From Acidobacteriota bacterium (GTDB taxonomy: Bacteria; Acidobacteriota; Terriglobia; Terriglobales; Acidobacteriaceae): DNA of 55,136 bases. Made by a program: the position numbers and the translations under genes. Numbering within the stretch: position 1 is the first letter of the stretch; each line of letters begins with the position of its first letter. A model generated the notes under the pieces. It did not search any database. It had not been told where the DNA came from and saw nothing but the letters and a program-made list of their open reading frames with translations. The DNA lies in assembly GCA_018268775.1 (NCBI GenBank), contig JAFDVV010000028.1, forward strand, positions 1-55,136, written 5' to 3'. This document shows positions 1 to 8,091 of the stretch, piece after piece.

Positions 1-60
1 CTCCCTTTCATCCCATCTGAGCCGAACGGGGTCCCCGGCCAGCTTGCTGGCTGGGGCAGG

Positions 61-137
61 GAGGCGAAGAATCCCTGTAGTTTCATCCGGCGCTGCGCAA
101 AAAATGCTGAGATTCTTCGCTACGCTCAGAATGACGA
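61..137. repeat. Family-1 palindromic repeat (GAAGAATCC variant)
   Basis: The left arm carries GCGAAGAATCCC and the right arm GATTCTTCGCTACGCTCAG followed by AATGACG. This is the same architecture as roughly twenty other intergenic elements in the window. Confidence 0.6.
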
Positions 138-261
138 CTCATGACGCCTCTGTTTGGCGCATGACAACGCGCAATCTTTCCCTTCAAGTCATAACAGGCT
201 CTAAAATCGTCCCCTCACCTTCGAAGCACACGGGCCTCCGTCTCAAACACAGGAGCCACGA

Positions 262-354
262 ATGGGGCATCTCTACGCAAACATTCTTGAGACGGTTGGG
301 CATACTCCCGCCGTCCGGATCAACAGCGCATGGCTGCCTGTGGGGCAGGCTTAG
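262..354 (+). pseudogene. 5' remnant of cysteine synthase (cysK-like)
   Basis: A 30-codon reading frame starts with ATG behind a good AGGAG (251-255) and encodes the characteristic N-terminus of O-acetylserine sulfhydrylases: YANILETVGHTPAVRIN, compared with the family pattern NI-ETIGNTPLVRLN. It stops at TAG 352-354, and no continuation of the family (the SVKDR active-site lysine region) is visible in any forward frame downstream. I read it as a truncated gene whose start and ribosome binding site survive. The match is short, so a coincidental or unrelated short ORF cannot be excluded. Confidence 0.55.
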
Positions 355-517
355 GAGGTGTTCCGGTAGAAGAAAACCTCCACCTGACCATGCAAAAATT
401 TGCGCTGCGGCGGCGAGCACAGGCTCGTAAGTTGAGGATGTTGAGGCGTTCCGCTTTGGTACTCCAAATGCTTTGACGTAGGGCTCAGGCCCTAAGTCAA
501 TAAAAAGGAGCGTTCCG

Positions 518-1060
518 ATGAACTTGCGAGCAGTCACCAGATTGTGTCTTGCGGCATCCCTTGCACTGGGAATCTCTGGGATCGCGTACGGCGATACCTA
601 TACTCTCACCTCCACTAACGGCGGCGATGGTTACGTCGTAGGATCGGCACCGACGTACCAGTTGTATGGCTCCAACAACGGCGTTGGGGCCAGCTACACC
701 ACCTACACGACGACCGTCTCGGCGCCTGAGACCGTCAGCTTCAACTGGGCGTACTCCACCTTCGACTGCTGCGGTTCTGTGTGGGATCCGGGCGGGTATG
801 TCCTTAATGGTGTCTACCACCAGCTCAGCACGGACGCGAACACTCAGTTCCAGCTCGACACATCGGGAGTCCTGACGCTGAATCTGGCCGCCGGCGATGT
901 CTTTGGCTTCTACGTGTATTCGGTGGACAGCATCCAGGGCCGTGGCGAGATGGCGATCAGCCCAGCCTCTGCCGCCACCCCGGAACCCGGCTCCCTGCTG
1001 CTGCTCGGCACGGGTCTGCTGGGCTTTGCCGGTGCCGCTCGCAGAAAACTGATGGCATAA
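518..1060 (+). CDS. PEP-CTERM sorting domain protein
   Basis: A 180-residue secreted protein. Residues 1-25 form a Sec signal peptide ending near AYG. The C-terminus has the exosortase recognition signal: PEPGS, then a hydrophobic stretch (LLLLGTGLLGFAG), then the basic tail ARRK. The mature part is Thr/Ser/Gly/Tyr-rich with a Cys-Cys pair (FDCCG) and looks like a small beta-rich extracellular domain. In this family the C-terminal tag is processed by exosortase during export to the surface or exopolysaccharide. No exosortase gene is seen nearby. The start is supported by AAAAGGAG at 503-510, and the gene is followed by a strong terminator, so it is probably monocistronic. Confidence 0.9.
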   Translation: MNLRAVTRLCLAASLALGISGIAYGDTYTLTSTNGGDGYVVGSAPTYQLYGSNNGVGASYTTYTTTVSAPETVSFNWAYSTFDCCGSVWDPGGYVLNGVYHQLSTDANTQFQLDTSGVLTLNLAAGDVFGFYVYSVDSIQGRGEMAISPASAATPEPGSLLLLGTGLLGFAGAARRKLMA

Positions 1061-1084
1061 AGCACACTGCAAAGAACGAACCTG

Positions 1085-1120
1085 CCGATGCCCACCACAC
1101 TCAGGTGGGCATCGGTTTTT
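1085..1120 (+). terminator. Rho-independent terminator of the PEP-CTERM gene
   Basis: A perfect 12-bp stem (CCGATGCCCACC with GGTGGGCATCGG) and a 7-nt loop, followed directly by TTTTT, 25 bp after the stop codon. Confidence 0.92.
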
Positions 1121-1189
1121 AAAGGTCTTCTGCAAAGCAGGACACCCGTCTCCTCTGGATTATGATTCCAACCGGGAGGGACCGCCCCT

Positions 1190-2296
1190 TTGCGAATCGT
1201 CCGATATCTTCTGCTTCTGCTCATGACCGCTGCGGCGGTGCCTCTCTACGCGCAACAAAAGCCCGTCCGCGTCGTGATCGTGGGCCTTGTGCACGGCCAC
1301 GTGAAAGGCTTTCTGCGCGACCTGCCTAAGAGCAAGGACGCGGCCCTCGTCGGAATCGTCGAACCCGACACCGCGCTCGCCGCGATGTACGAGAGGCAGT
1401 ACAAGCTCGATCATGCGCTCTTCCATACCGATCTCGAAGAGACGCTCAACGCCACGCACCCCGACGCGGTGCTCGTCTACACCACCATCCTCGACCACCG
1501 CAAAGTGATCGAGGCGGCGGCGCGCCACGGCGTCTCGTCGATGGTTGAAAAGCCGCTCTCGACGACGCTCGAAGACGCGCTGGCCATCCGCTCTGCCGCG
1601 CGCAGGTATAAGGTGCATGTGCTGGTGAACTACGAGACCACGTGGTACTCCTCCAACGCGGAGGCGTTTCGTTTGATCGACGAGAAGAAGCTCGGCGACG
1701 TGCGCAAGGTGGTCGTGCACGATGGACACGAAGGGCCGGCCGAGATCGGCGTCGGCCCGGAGTGGCTGCCCTGGCTGACCGACCCCGTCCGCAACGGGGC
1801 CGGCGCACTGTTCGACTTTGGCTGCTATGGCGCCGACCTGATGACGGTGATGATGCACGGCGAGGCCCCCATCAGCGTCACCGCAGCAGAGCAGACCGAC
1901 AAGCCGCAGCTTTACCCGCACGTCGACGACGACGCCACCGTCATTCTGCGCTATCCCAGGACCCAGGCGGTCCTGATGCCATCGTGGAACTGGAGCTTCG
2001 CCCGCAAGGACATGGAGGTCTACGGCACCAACGGCAGCGCCGTCACCGTGGGGCCGTCGGGCATACGCACGCGCTTCCGCGGCGAGAAGCAGGAGCAGAC
2101 CGCGGACGCGCCAGCGCTGCCCGCCAGCGCCGCGACCTCACTGGGGTATCTCGCCGCCGTGCTGCATGGCGAGACGAGGGACGCGGGCGACCTCTCGGCG
2201 CTCGACACCAACGTTGTGGTGATGCAGATCCTCGACGCCGCGCGCACCTCGGCCGCGACAGGACGCACCGTCACGCTGAAGCCGCTGCCGCAGTAG
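1190..2296 (+). CDS. Secreted Gfo/Idh/MocA-family protein
   Basis: A 368-residue protein with a Sec-type signal peptide (residues 1-21, ending ALYAQQ) rather than a Tat signal. The Rossmann domain opens with VRVVIVGLVHGHVKG, so the glycine motif reads G-L-V-H-G-H instead of GxGxxG. The family EKP motif is present (MVEKPLSTT), and the C-terminal Gfo/Idh/MocA alpha/beta domain covers the rest. Members are usually NAD(P)-dependent sugar or inositol oxidoreductases. The changed glycine loop together with Sec export makes ordinary cofactor use in the periplasm questionable. The start is TTG at 1190 behind GGGAGGG (1174-1180). Confidence 0.8.
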   Translation: MRIVRYLLLLLMTAAAVPLYAQQKPVRVVIVGLVHGHVKGFLRDLPKSKDAALVGIVEPDTALAAMYERQYKLDHALFHTDLEETLNATHPDAVLVYTTILDHRKVIEAAARHGVSSMVEKPLSTTLEDALAIRSAARRYKVHVLVNYETTWYSSNAEAFRLIDEKKLGDVRKVVVHDGHEGPAEIGVGPEWLPWLTDPVRNGAGALFDFGCYGADLMTVMMHGEAPISVTAAEQTDKPQLYPHVDDDATVILRYPRTQAVLMPSWNWSFARKDMEVYGTNGSAVTVGPSGIRTRFRGEKQEQTADAPALPASAATSLGYLAAVLHGETRDAGDLSALDTNVVVMQILDAARTSAATGRTVTLKPLPQ

Positions 2297-2300
2297 GCGG

Positions 2301-2340
2301 TCCCACATCTGGCGATGAGACTGCCAGATATGGGGTACCC
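2301..2340. repeat. Family-3 hairpin repeat (CATCTGGCGATGAG type)
   Basis: CCACATCTGGCGATGAGACT is followed by GCCAGATATGGGG, forming a hairpin. The same motif recurs at 2680-2712, 29412-29450 and 30321-30363. Confidence 0.65.
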
Positions 2341-2424
2341 GATTCGTGGCACCCGGCTGCACTCTTCGGCACAGCATTCGCGCAAAGCGCGCAGCGCAGG
2401 AGTCGGCTTCTTTGAGAACGATAG

Positions 2425-2665
2425 TGGCGCAGAAGGAAAAGCAGATCCCTCCGCTGCGCTGCGGGATGACAAAAGTGGAAGAGTTGCGGGATGACAAAAA
2501 TTGATGCGAGGGATGACAAAAATTGATGTGAGGGATGACAAAAGTGGAAGAGTTGCGGGATGACAAAAGTTGATGTGCGGGATGACAAAAATTGATGTGT
2601 GGGATGACCAAAGTTGACGCGTGGGGTGACAAGAGTTGATGCGGGGGATGACAGCGGTTGTGAGA
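2425..2665. repeat. Imperfect tandem repeat array of GGGATGACAAA units
   Basis: A family-1 right half (cagatccctccgctgcgctg, 2434 onward) runs into about nine tandem units. Each holds GGGATGACAAA followed by AATTGATG or GTGGAAGAGTTG, and most are 20-27 bp long, from about 2461 to 2665. Reading frames crossing it on the minus strand give a low-complexity peptide and are not genes. Confidence 0.85.
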
Positions 2666-2679
2666 AAGGCCGGGTGCCC

Positions 2680-2712
2680 CATATCTGGCGGTCTCATCGC
2701 CAGATGTGGGCC
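2680..2712. repeat. Family-3 hairpin repeat
   Basis: CCCCATATCTGGCGGTCTCA pairs with the following CGCCAGATGTGGG. It is inverted relative to the copy at 2301 and closes the other side of the tandem array. Confidence 0.65.
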
Positions 2713-2735
2713 ATTCGCGCGGAGCGCGAACCCGT

Positions 2736-3299
2736 TCACCGCGTCTTCATCGCCTCGCGCAGTCGCTGCTCCTGCTCAGCGCTCAGGTATTTGCAGTCCA
2801 GTTGCAGGAACACCGATGTGTACGGCATGGCCATCGTGGTCTTGAGCACGAGCACCTTGTAGGACTTGCCCGCCTCGCCGATCATTCCCAGAATCTGCTC
2901 GTGCGGGAGCGACTTCACGATGCGTCCTGCCAGCGTCTTCTTCAGATCGTCGCGATACGAGGCGATTCCAGCGAAGTCCTGCGGGGAGAGGTACGGCAGC
3001 TCCGCATCGGTGTAGACGAGAGGCCGCACGTGGATCGAGCGGTCGACCGCGCTGAGCACGGCACGCGCCACCGCCAGCTCGTCCGCGTTTGTCTCCACCA
3101 CCTCGACACCGGGCGAGACCTGCAACGGGTACGCCGAGTCGACGATCAGGATCCAGTTGCGATGACCGAGCAGCGGAAGCTGTTGTCTGACCTTCGCCTG
3201 CCACCCTGCCGCGCTGGGCGTCTGCGCCCCGCTGCCGGGCGCGCCGGCCAGCATCGCCGCCAGCGCCAGTACTCCAAGTGAACCTCTGGCCTTCGTCAT
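2736..3299 (-). CDS. Secreted RbsD/FucU-like protein
   Basis: A 187-residue protein with a signal peptide (residues 1-26, ending SGAQ). The mature part resembles the RbsD/FucU (ribose pyranase/fucose mutarotase) fold: LLGHRNWILIVDSAYPL near its start corresponds to the conserved GH-D-vv-DAg-P segment, the middle reads GVEVVETNADELAVA, and PYTSVFLQLDCKYLS at the end corresponds to the family PYaNiil segment. Classical members are cytoplasmic decamers that interconvert sugar anomers; export would be unusual. The start at 3299 is preferred over an upstream one because CCTCTCC (3311-3317, read as GGAGAGG) lies at the right distance and it places the signal peptide at the N-terminus. The assignment is by motif only. 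Confidence 0.6.
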   Translation of the reverse strand: MTKARGSLGVLALAAMLAGAPGSGAQTPSAAGWQAKVRQQLPLLGHRNWILIVDSAYPLQVSPGVEVVETNADELAVARAVLSAVDRSIHVRPLVYTDAELPYLSPQDFAGIASYRDDLKKTLAGRIVKSLPHEQILGMIGEAGKSYKVLVLKTTMAMPYTSVFLQLDCKYLSAEQEQRLREAMKTR

Positions 3300-3378
3300 A
3301 GATTGGGAAACCTCTCCGGCCAACCATATTCGCACAAGCGCTTTTGCCACGCCCAGAACAAAGTATTCTTAGCTCACC

Positions 3379-4662
3379 ATGCCGAGACGACTTGCCGCCG
3401 CCGTTCTGCTGATCGCTGCCGCCACAGCCAACGCCGCCGGTCCAACGATTCGCCGCATCGATGGCTCGAAGATCTCCATCCCCGAGGCCGATGCGCTCGC
3501 TCGCCGCGTGCTCAACGAAAACCACGTTACCGGGGCGCAGATCGCCATCGTCAACGACGGCCAGCTCGTCTGGATCTCCGCCTACGGCTACGCCGACCTG
3601 GGCCTGCGCCTGCGCATGACTCCGGAGACGCCGACGTGGGCGGCTTCCATCACCAAGCCCATCTTCGCCACCTACGTGATGCAGCTCGCCGGGCAGGGCG
3701 TGATCAACCTCGACACGCCGTTGGCGCAGCTTCTGCCGCGCCCGCTCGACTCGTACCCAGCCTACAAGGACACTGCCTCGGAGCTGGTCCGCGACCCGCG
3801 TTTCGCCACCGTCACGCCGCGCATGCTGCTCTCGCACACGTCGGGCCTCGCCAACTTCGCCAGCGACGAGCCCGACAACAAGATGCACCTGCACTTCACC
3901 CCGGGCTCGCGGTACGCCTACTCCGGCCAGGGACTCAACCTGCTCCAGTTCGCCGTCGAGCTGCGCATGGAGCGCCCGCTTGAGTATCTGATGAAGGCCG
4001 CCATCTTCGACCCGCTCAACATGACGCGCAGCTTCATGGTCTGGAACGGCACCGTCTTCAACTACGCGGCTGCCGACCGCTACGACGCTGGCGAGAAGCT
4101 GATATCGCACACGCAGCGTACTCCCGCGCGCGCAGCCGGTTCGCTGGTGACGACGGCCAACGACCTCGCGATCTTCGTCGCCAATCTGTTCAGCAAGCCG
4201 AAGACGGGCACGGCGCTGCGCATCACGCGCGACCTCACCGGCATGTCGGCGCAGAACAACAACGATGCGCCAGTAACGCCAGCGCTGCTGAGGCCAGAGA
4301 GCTTCAAGACGATGCTCACGCCCGTCGTCCAGATCGACACGCTGCACCAGTTTCCGACCTTCGACGAAGCAAAGGGAACGGAGGCGCCGGCAGTGGGTCT
4401 GGCCTACGGCCTAGGCTGGGGCCTGCTGACAAAGACGAAGTTCGGCCCCGCCTTCTTCAAAGAGGGCCACGGTGATGGCGCGCAGAACTACATGGTCTGC
4501 TTCACCAGACACAAGGACTGCATGATCATCCTCACCAACTCGGACAACGGCGAGCTTGCGTTCCAGCCGCTGCTCGAGGGCATCCTCGGCGACACGGTCA
4601 CGCCGTGGAAGTGGGAGCTCTACGACCGCGAATCGATCATGGCGTCGCGAGAGAAGAAGTGA
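3379..4662 (+). CDS. Secreted serine hydrolase, class C beta-lactamase family
   Basis: A 427-residue protein with a signal peptide (residues 1-20, ending ANAAG). The penicillin-binding/beta-lactamase fold is shown by the S-x-x-K motif SITK (Ser90, Lys93), the second motif YSG (residues 181-183, where class C enzymes have YxN), and a late HGDG in place of K/HTG. The change of Asn to Gly in motif two suggests an esterase or peptidase rather than a true beta-lactamase. It is transcribed divergently from the RbsD/FucU-like gene across 79 bp. No strong ribosome binding site precedes the ATG. Confidence 0.85.
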   Translation: MPRRLAAAVLLIAAATANAAGPTIRRIDGSKISIPEADALARRVLNENHVTGAQIAIVNDGQLVWISAYGYADLGLRLRMTPETPTWAASITKPIFATYVMQLAGQGVINLDTPLAQLLPRPLDSYPAYKDTASELVRDPRFATVTPRMLLSHTSGLANFASDEPDNKMHLHFTPGSRYAYSGQGLNLLQFAVELRMERPLEYLMKAAIFDPLNMTRSFMVWNGTVFNYAAADRYDAGEKLISHTQRTPARAAGSLVTTANDLAIFVANLFSKPKTGTALRITRDLTGMSAQNNNDAPVTPALLRPESFKTMLTPVVQIDTLHQFPTFDEAKGTEAPAVGLAYGLGWGLLTKTKFGPAFFKEGHGDGAQNYMVCFTRHKDCMIILTNSDNGELAFQPLLEGILGDTVTPWKWELYDRESIMASREKK

Positions 4663-4667
4663 GCGGG

Positions 4668-4770
4668 TATTTGTGTCGCGCCTTCAGCGCTCTGTTGATT
4701 CGGGCCCGCATACCTGGGCCTTCGGCCCAGGCTGGTTTGTTACGGGCCGTTGGCCCTGGGTTCCGTCGCT
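4668..4770 (+). repeat. Family-2 repeat (CCTGGGCCTTCGGCCCAGG)
   Basis: GTGTCGCGCCTTCAGCGCT, a linker, the perfect hairpin CCTGGGCCTTCGGCCCAGG, then CGGGCCGTTGGCCCTGG. Related copies lie at 9886, 20896 and 53470 (reverse), with a truncated one at 26408. A partial family-1 half follows (about 4781-4850). Confidence 0.85.
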
Positions 4771-4860
4771 CTACCTGATGTGTCATTTCGAGCGACCCTG
4801 CAAGCGCGGCGAGTCGAAGGGGGAGTCGTGGAATCCCTGCATTCACTTCGTCAGCCACAT

Positions 4861-6435
4861 CTAGCGCGAGTAGTTCTGCGTGTAGATGTCGCGGGGCAGA
4901 CCTTGTCCGCGCGCCTTCTGCTTGAAGGCCTCTGCCTGTTCGCGGCCCATCGCTCCGCCCACCGTGACCAGATACGGAGCGTGGCCGGTTGGCGTGAAGA
5001 CCTCGGGGTTCAGCGACGGATGCTCCCTGGCGATGGTGTCGGCCTTGTGCTGCGCCTGGTCTTGACGGTTGTAGGTGAAGGCGACGACGCGCCACTGCGT
5101 GCGTCCTTCCACCGTTGCAGGCGATGTCGCGCGCGCAACCGGGGCAGACGATGGAGCGGCCTGTCGCGGAGGAGCGCCCTTCCCAGCCAGCTTTGCGGCT
5201 GAAGGTTTCGCTTCCGCCGTTACAGTGGCAGGCACGGCGATGGCGTTGGACTTCGCATTTGCCGCGCCGGGGGTGGAGACGGGCTTCGCCGCATCGGCCG
5301 CCGGTCCGCTGCGCATCAGCCGCCAGCCGATCGCCAGCAGCAGAACGATCGCCGCTACAGCAGCGACCCAGATACGCGTGCGTTGAGGCTGCTCTTCAAC
5401 CGTCTTCACGAAGCGGTGGCGAACGTCCGGGGCCTGCGCTACCGGTCTTTCGGCGACAGCCGCGGTGCCGAGCGCTTGCGCCACCGCCTTTGGCGAATGG
5501 GCGGGCGAGACGGGGGCCGGGGCTGGCTTCGCTGTTGGGGAGAAGACCTCCGGCTTGCGCGCAGCCGCCGGTTGGGCAGGCGCAGAGAACAGATTTTCCT
5601 GGGTTGGCGCGGTTGCGGCAGGAGTCGCGGTCTTCGCCTGCGCCACTTCGCCGGCCTTTGCCGGCTGCGGAGCGGCGGTGGAAGTTGCTGCGGCCGTAGG
5701 CGTCGCGGTCTTCGCCGGTGCCGCCGGAGGCTGCGCAGGCTGCTTCGGCTTTGCCGGGCCAAGCGCGGACGCCATCTCCGCCAGCCCCCATCTTCCGCTG
5801 AGTCCGTTGCGAATGATGCCGTCGAAGGGCGAGGGCAGCAGCGTGGCCGAGCCTTGCAGGCTGGTGCGTCCGGTGAGCGCCTGCAACAGGACCACGGCAA
5901 GCGCGTGCGCGTCGGCTGCCTTCTGCTCGGCGGCCGTGGGGCCGCCGTCGGGGTCGTCGACCGCAGGCTTCACGCAGTCGCTGCGCAGCTTGACGAGCTC
6001 ACCCGCCGCAAGAACGCTGGCCGGGTCGACCTGCCCGTGCACCAGTCCGCGCGTGTGCAGCGCGTCGAGCGCGGCGATCAGGCTGTGCGCAAGCTCATGG
6101 GCCTCATCGACGGTCAGCGTGCGGTTGTACAGCAGATCTTCGAGCGAAATTTCGGTGGGCTCCATGACGGCGTAGACCAGCGGCGTGCCGTCGAGCTCGG
6201 TCTCGCCGAACTTGCGCATCGTCATCAGATTTTCCTGGCCGATGGCGGAGACGGTCTTCCACCGCTCGAGGATCTCCGACTCGTCGAAGTGCGCTTCAAT
6301 CACGCGCACCAGCGCGGGGGTGCCCGTGCCGTTCGTGGTCAGAAAGAAGGCGCCGCGGCCTTCGGGGCGCACCAGTTTTTTGAGGGGATAGGCCTCTGCG
6401 ATGGTTTGGCCTTCGTAGTCGCTCCAGAGCTTCAT
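4861..6435 (-). CDS. Membrane pseudokinase with C-terminal SPOR domain
   Basis: A 524-residue protein. Residues 1-225 look like a serine/threonine protein-kinase fold without its catalytic residues: the catalytic-loop position reads HGQVDPASVL (133 on) instead of HRDxKPxN, and there is no recognisable glycine loop, VAIK lysine or DFG. Residues 226-350 are an Ala/Pro-rich linker, 354-374 one transmembrane helix (IWVAAVAAIVLLLAIGW), 375-445 a second low-complexity linker, and 446-522 a SPOR domain (QWRVVAFTYNRQDQA to RDIYTQNYS). SPOR domains bind denuded septal peptidoglycan, so the predicted topology is a cytoplasmic kinase-like head and a periplasmic peptidoglycan sensor. The fusion suggests a cell-division or envelope role. 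Substrate and partners are unknown. Confidence 0.75.
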   Translation of the reverse strand: MKLWSDYEGQTIAEAYPLKKLVRPEGRGAFFLTTNGTGTPALVRVIEAHFDESEILERWKTVSAIGQENLMTMRKFGETELDGTPLVYAVMEPTEISLEDLLYNRTLTVDEAHELAHSLIAALDALHTRGLVHGQVDPASVLAAGELVKLRSDCVKPAVDDPDGGPTAAEQKAADAHALAVVLLQALTGRTSLQGSATLLPSPFDGIIRNGLSGRWGLAEMASALGPAKPKQPAQPPAAPAKTATPTAAATSTAAPQPAKAGEVAQAKTATPAATAPTQENLFSAPAQPAAARKPEVFSPTAKPAPAPVSPAHSPKAVAQALGTAAVAERPVAQAPDVRHRFVKTVEEQPQRTRIWVAAVAAIVLLLAIGWRLMRSGPAADAAKPVSTPGAANAKSNAIAVPATVTAEAKPSAAKLAGKGAPPRQAAPSSAPVARATSPATVEGRTQWRVVAFTYNRQDQAQHKADTIAREHPSLNPEVFTPTGHAPYLVTVGGAMGREQAEAFKQKARGQGLPRDIYTQNYSR

Positions 6436-6760
6436 AAACGCACACCAGTCCTTGGGATTTCAATCAAGGGAGAATGCCCGCAGGGGGCAAGTTATGCAAG
6501 AAAGAGACGCCCACCTGGGACGGTACACAGAGTGGAAGCGCCTCTCGATCCAGTCCATTATCCCCCATTGGATGCAGGAATCTCAACGCGCGTCCAGTCG
6601 TCTGTCCCGGTTTTGGTTCGCTGCGTACCCAGGTGCTAGACTTCACCTTTCGACCACGGACCCTCGCGGATCGACACGGATTTCATTATTGAATTCAAAT
6701 CCGTGCTCATCCGCGTAAATCAGCGGTCGGTTGCGGTTGTTTTTCAGAGGAGCAGAGCCG

Positions 6761-7543
6761 ATGCACCCGGACCTCGAAAAGATGATTGTGCTGCAAGGTC
6801 TCGACGTAGAGGCCCGGCGGCTGAACGACGAGATGGCCGCGCTGCCCCGGCGCGCGGCAAAGCTGGCGGCCGAGGGTGATGCGGCCAAGAAGCAGCTCGC
6901 CGCGATCGTCGAGGGTCTTCAGAAAGAAGAGGCCCTGCGCCGGCGGCAGGAGCTGGACGTCAAAGACCACCAGCAGAAGGCCGCCCGTCTGCGCAAACAG
7001 ATGGACGCGGTCACGACCACGGCGCAGGCAGCGGCGCTGGAGCACGAGATTGCGTTTGCCCTGGGCGAGGTCTCGCGGCTGGAAGACGCCGAGCTTGAGA
7101 GCATGGAGCGCACCGAGGCGCTGGAGGCGCAGAAGAAGGACGCCGAGGAGACGGTCGCCAACCTGACCCGCCGCTACGAGGAAGAGCGCGCAAACGGCGC
7201 GGAGTCTCTGGCCCGCGACCGCGCACTGCTTGCCGATGTGGAGGCGAAGCGGGCGGAGCTTCGTCCGCAGATTGGAGAAGCATCGCTGGCCACCTACGAT
7301 CGTATTGCGAAGGGACGCGGCACGGCGCTGTCGGAGGGCGTGGACCAGAAGTGCTCGGCGTGCCAGATGATGGTGCGGCCGCAGCGCTGGAACGATCTGC
7401 GCGACCGCTCGAACGACGAGACGATGCTCGCCTGCGAGACCTGCGGACGCATCCTCTACTGGGACCCCGCGCGCGACGCGCCGCAGAAGAAGCCGGCACA
7501 GACCGAGAGCATCGCCGCTTCGATTGTGAGAGCGTCGCTGTGA
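6761..7543 (+). CDS. Coiled-coil protein with C4 zinc ribbon
   Basis: A 260-residue protein. Residues 1-180 are almost entirely heptad-rich coiled coil (many Glu, Ala, Arg and Leu). The C-terminal part has two CxxC knuckles (KCSACQMMV and ACETCGRIL) forming a zinc ribbon, as in the DUF164 family of putative nucleic-acid-binding zinc-ribbon proteins. The start at 6761 is set by AGAGGAG at 6747-6753; an in-frame TTG further upstream lacks such a site. The stop overlaps the next start (GTGA), so the two genes are translationally coupled. Function is not established. Confidence 0.85.
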   Translation: MHPDLEKMIVLQGLDVEARRLNDEMAALPRRAAKLAAEGDAAKKQLAAIVEGLQKEEALRRRQELDVKDHQQKAARLRKQMDAVTTTAQAAALEHEIAFALGEVSRLEDAELESMERTEALEAQKKDAEETVANLTRRYEEERANGAESLARDRALLADVEAKRAELRPQIGEASLATYDRIAKGRGTALSEGVDQKCSACQMMVRPQRWNDLRDRSNDETMLACETCGRILYWDPARDAPQKKPAQTESIAASIVRASL

Positions 7544-8067
7544 AGAGGATCTGTGTCGACATGGACGAGGTGATGGCGGATGCTCTGGGGGAGCATCTGC
7601 TGCGTTACAACCGCGACCATAACGAGAACATCACCATGGCCGACCTGCAAGGCAAGTGGCTGTGGCAGGTGGTCTCGTCGGACCGCCACAATACGCTGGC
7701 GGGCTACCTGCGCTCTGACGATTTTTTTTCCAGCCTGGCCGTCATGCCGGAGTCGCAGCGCGTGATGCGGCGCTTGCAGGAGAGGTACGAGGTCTTCATC
7801 GCCACGGCGGCGATGGAGGTGCCGACCTCGTTCCAGCAGAAGTTCGCCTGGCTCGAAGAGCACTTTCCCTTCATTGCGCCGTCGCACATCGTTTATTGCG
7901 GCGACAAGGGCATTCTCGACGCGGACTACCTGATCGACGACAATGTGCGCCAGTTCCGCAGGTTCAAGGGCGAAGGCATTCTCTACACCTCGCCGCACAA
8001 CGCCGGCATCGAGGGCTACCGCAGGGTCAACGACTGGCTCGACGTGGAGAAGATGTTTCTGGGCTAA
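7540..8067 (+). CDS. HAD-family 5'(3')-deoxyribonucleotidase-like protein
   Basis: A 175-residue protein starting with GTG that overlaps the preceding stop codon by two bases. HAD motif I is CVDMDEVMAD (nucleophile and acid aspartates two residues apart). Motif II lies around FIATAA, and the motif IV region is GDKGILDADYLIDDN. This pattern matches the 5'-nucleotidase, deoxy, cytosolic type C family, which dephosphorylates deoxynucleoside monophosphates. The glutamate after the second Asp, where the family often has Gly, is a small deviation. It lies in an operon with the zinc-ribbon gene. Confidence 0.8.
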   Translation: MKRICVDMDEVMADALGEHLLRYNRDHNENITMADLQGKWLWQVVSSDRHNTLAGYLRSDDFFSSLAVMPESQRVMRRLQERYEVFIATAAMEVPTSFQQKFAWLEEHFPFIAPSHIVYCGDKGILDADYLIDDNVRQFRRFKGEGILYTSPHNAGIEGYRRVNDWLDVEKMFLG

Positions 8068-8091
8068 CGTGTATCCCGGGCACCCCAATAC

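Noticed and set aside
2461..2665. CRISPR-like array
   Set aside because: Units are head-to-tail variants of the same 20-27 bp sequence with no unique spacers of constant length, and no cas genes are near.
2020..2739. Long reading frames on the minus strand over the tandem array
   Set aside because: They translate a repeated FVIPHINFCHP-like peptide from the tandem units and have no ribosome binding site or family match.
2776..4347. A 523-residue frame opposite the serine hydrolase
   Set aside because: Its sequence is Arg/Gly/Val-rich antisense shadow, and the opposite strands encode clear signal-peptide proteins.
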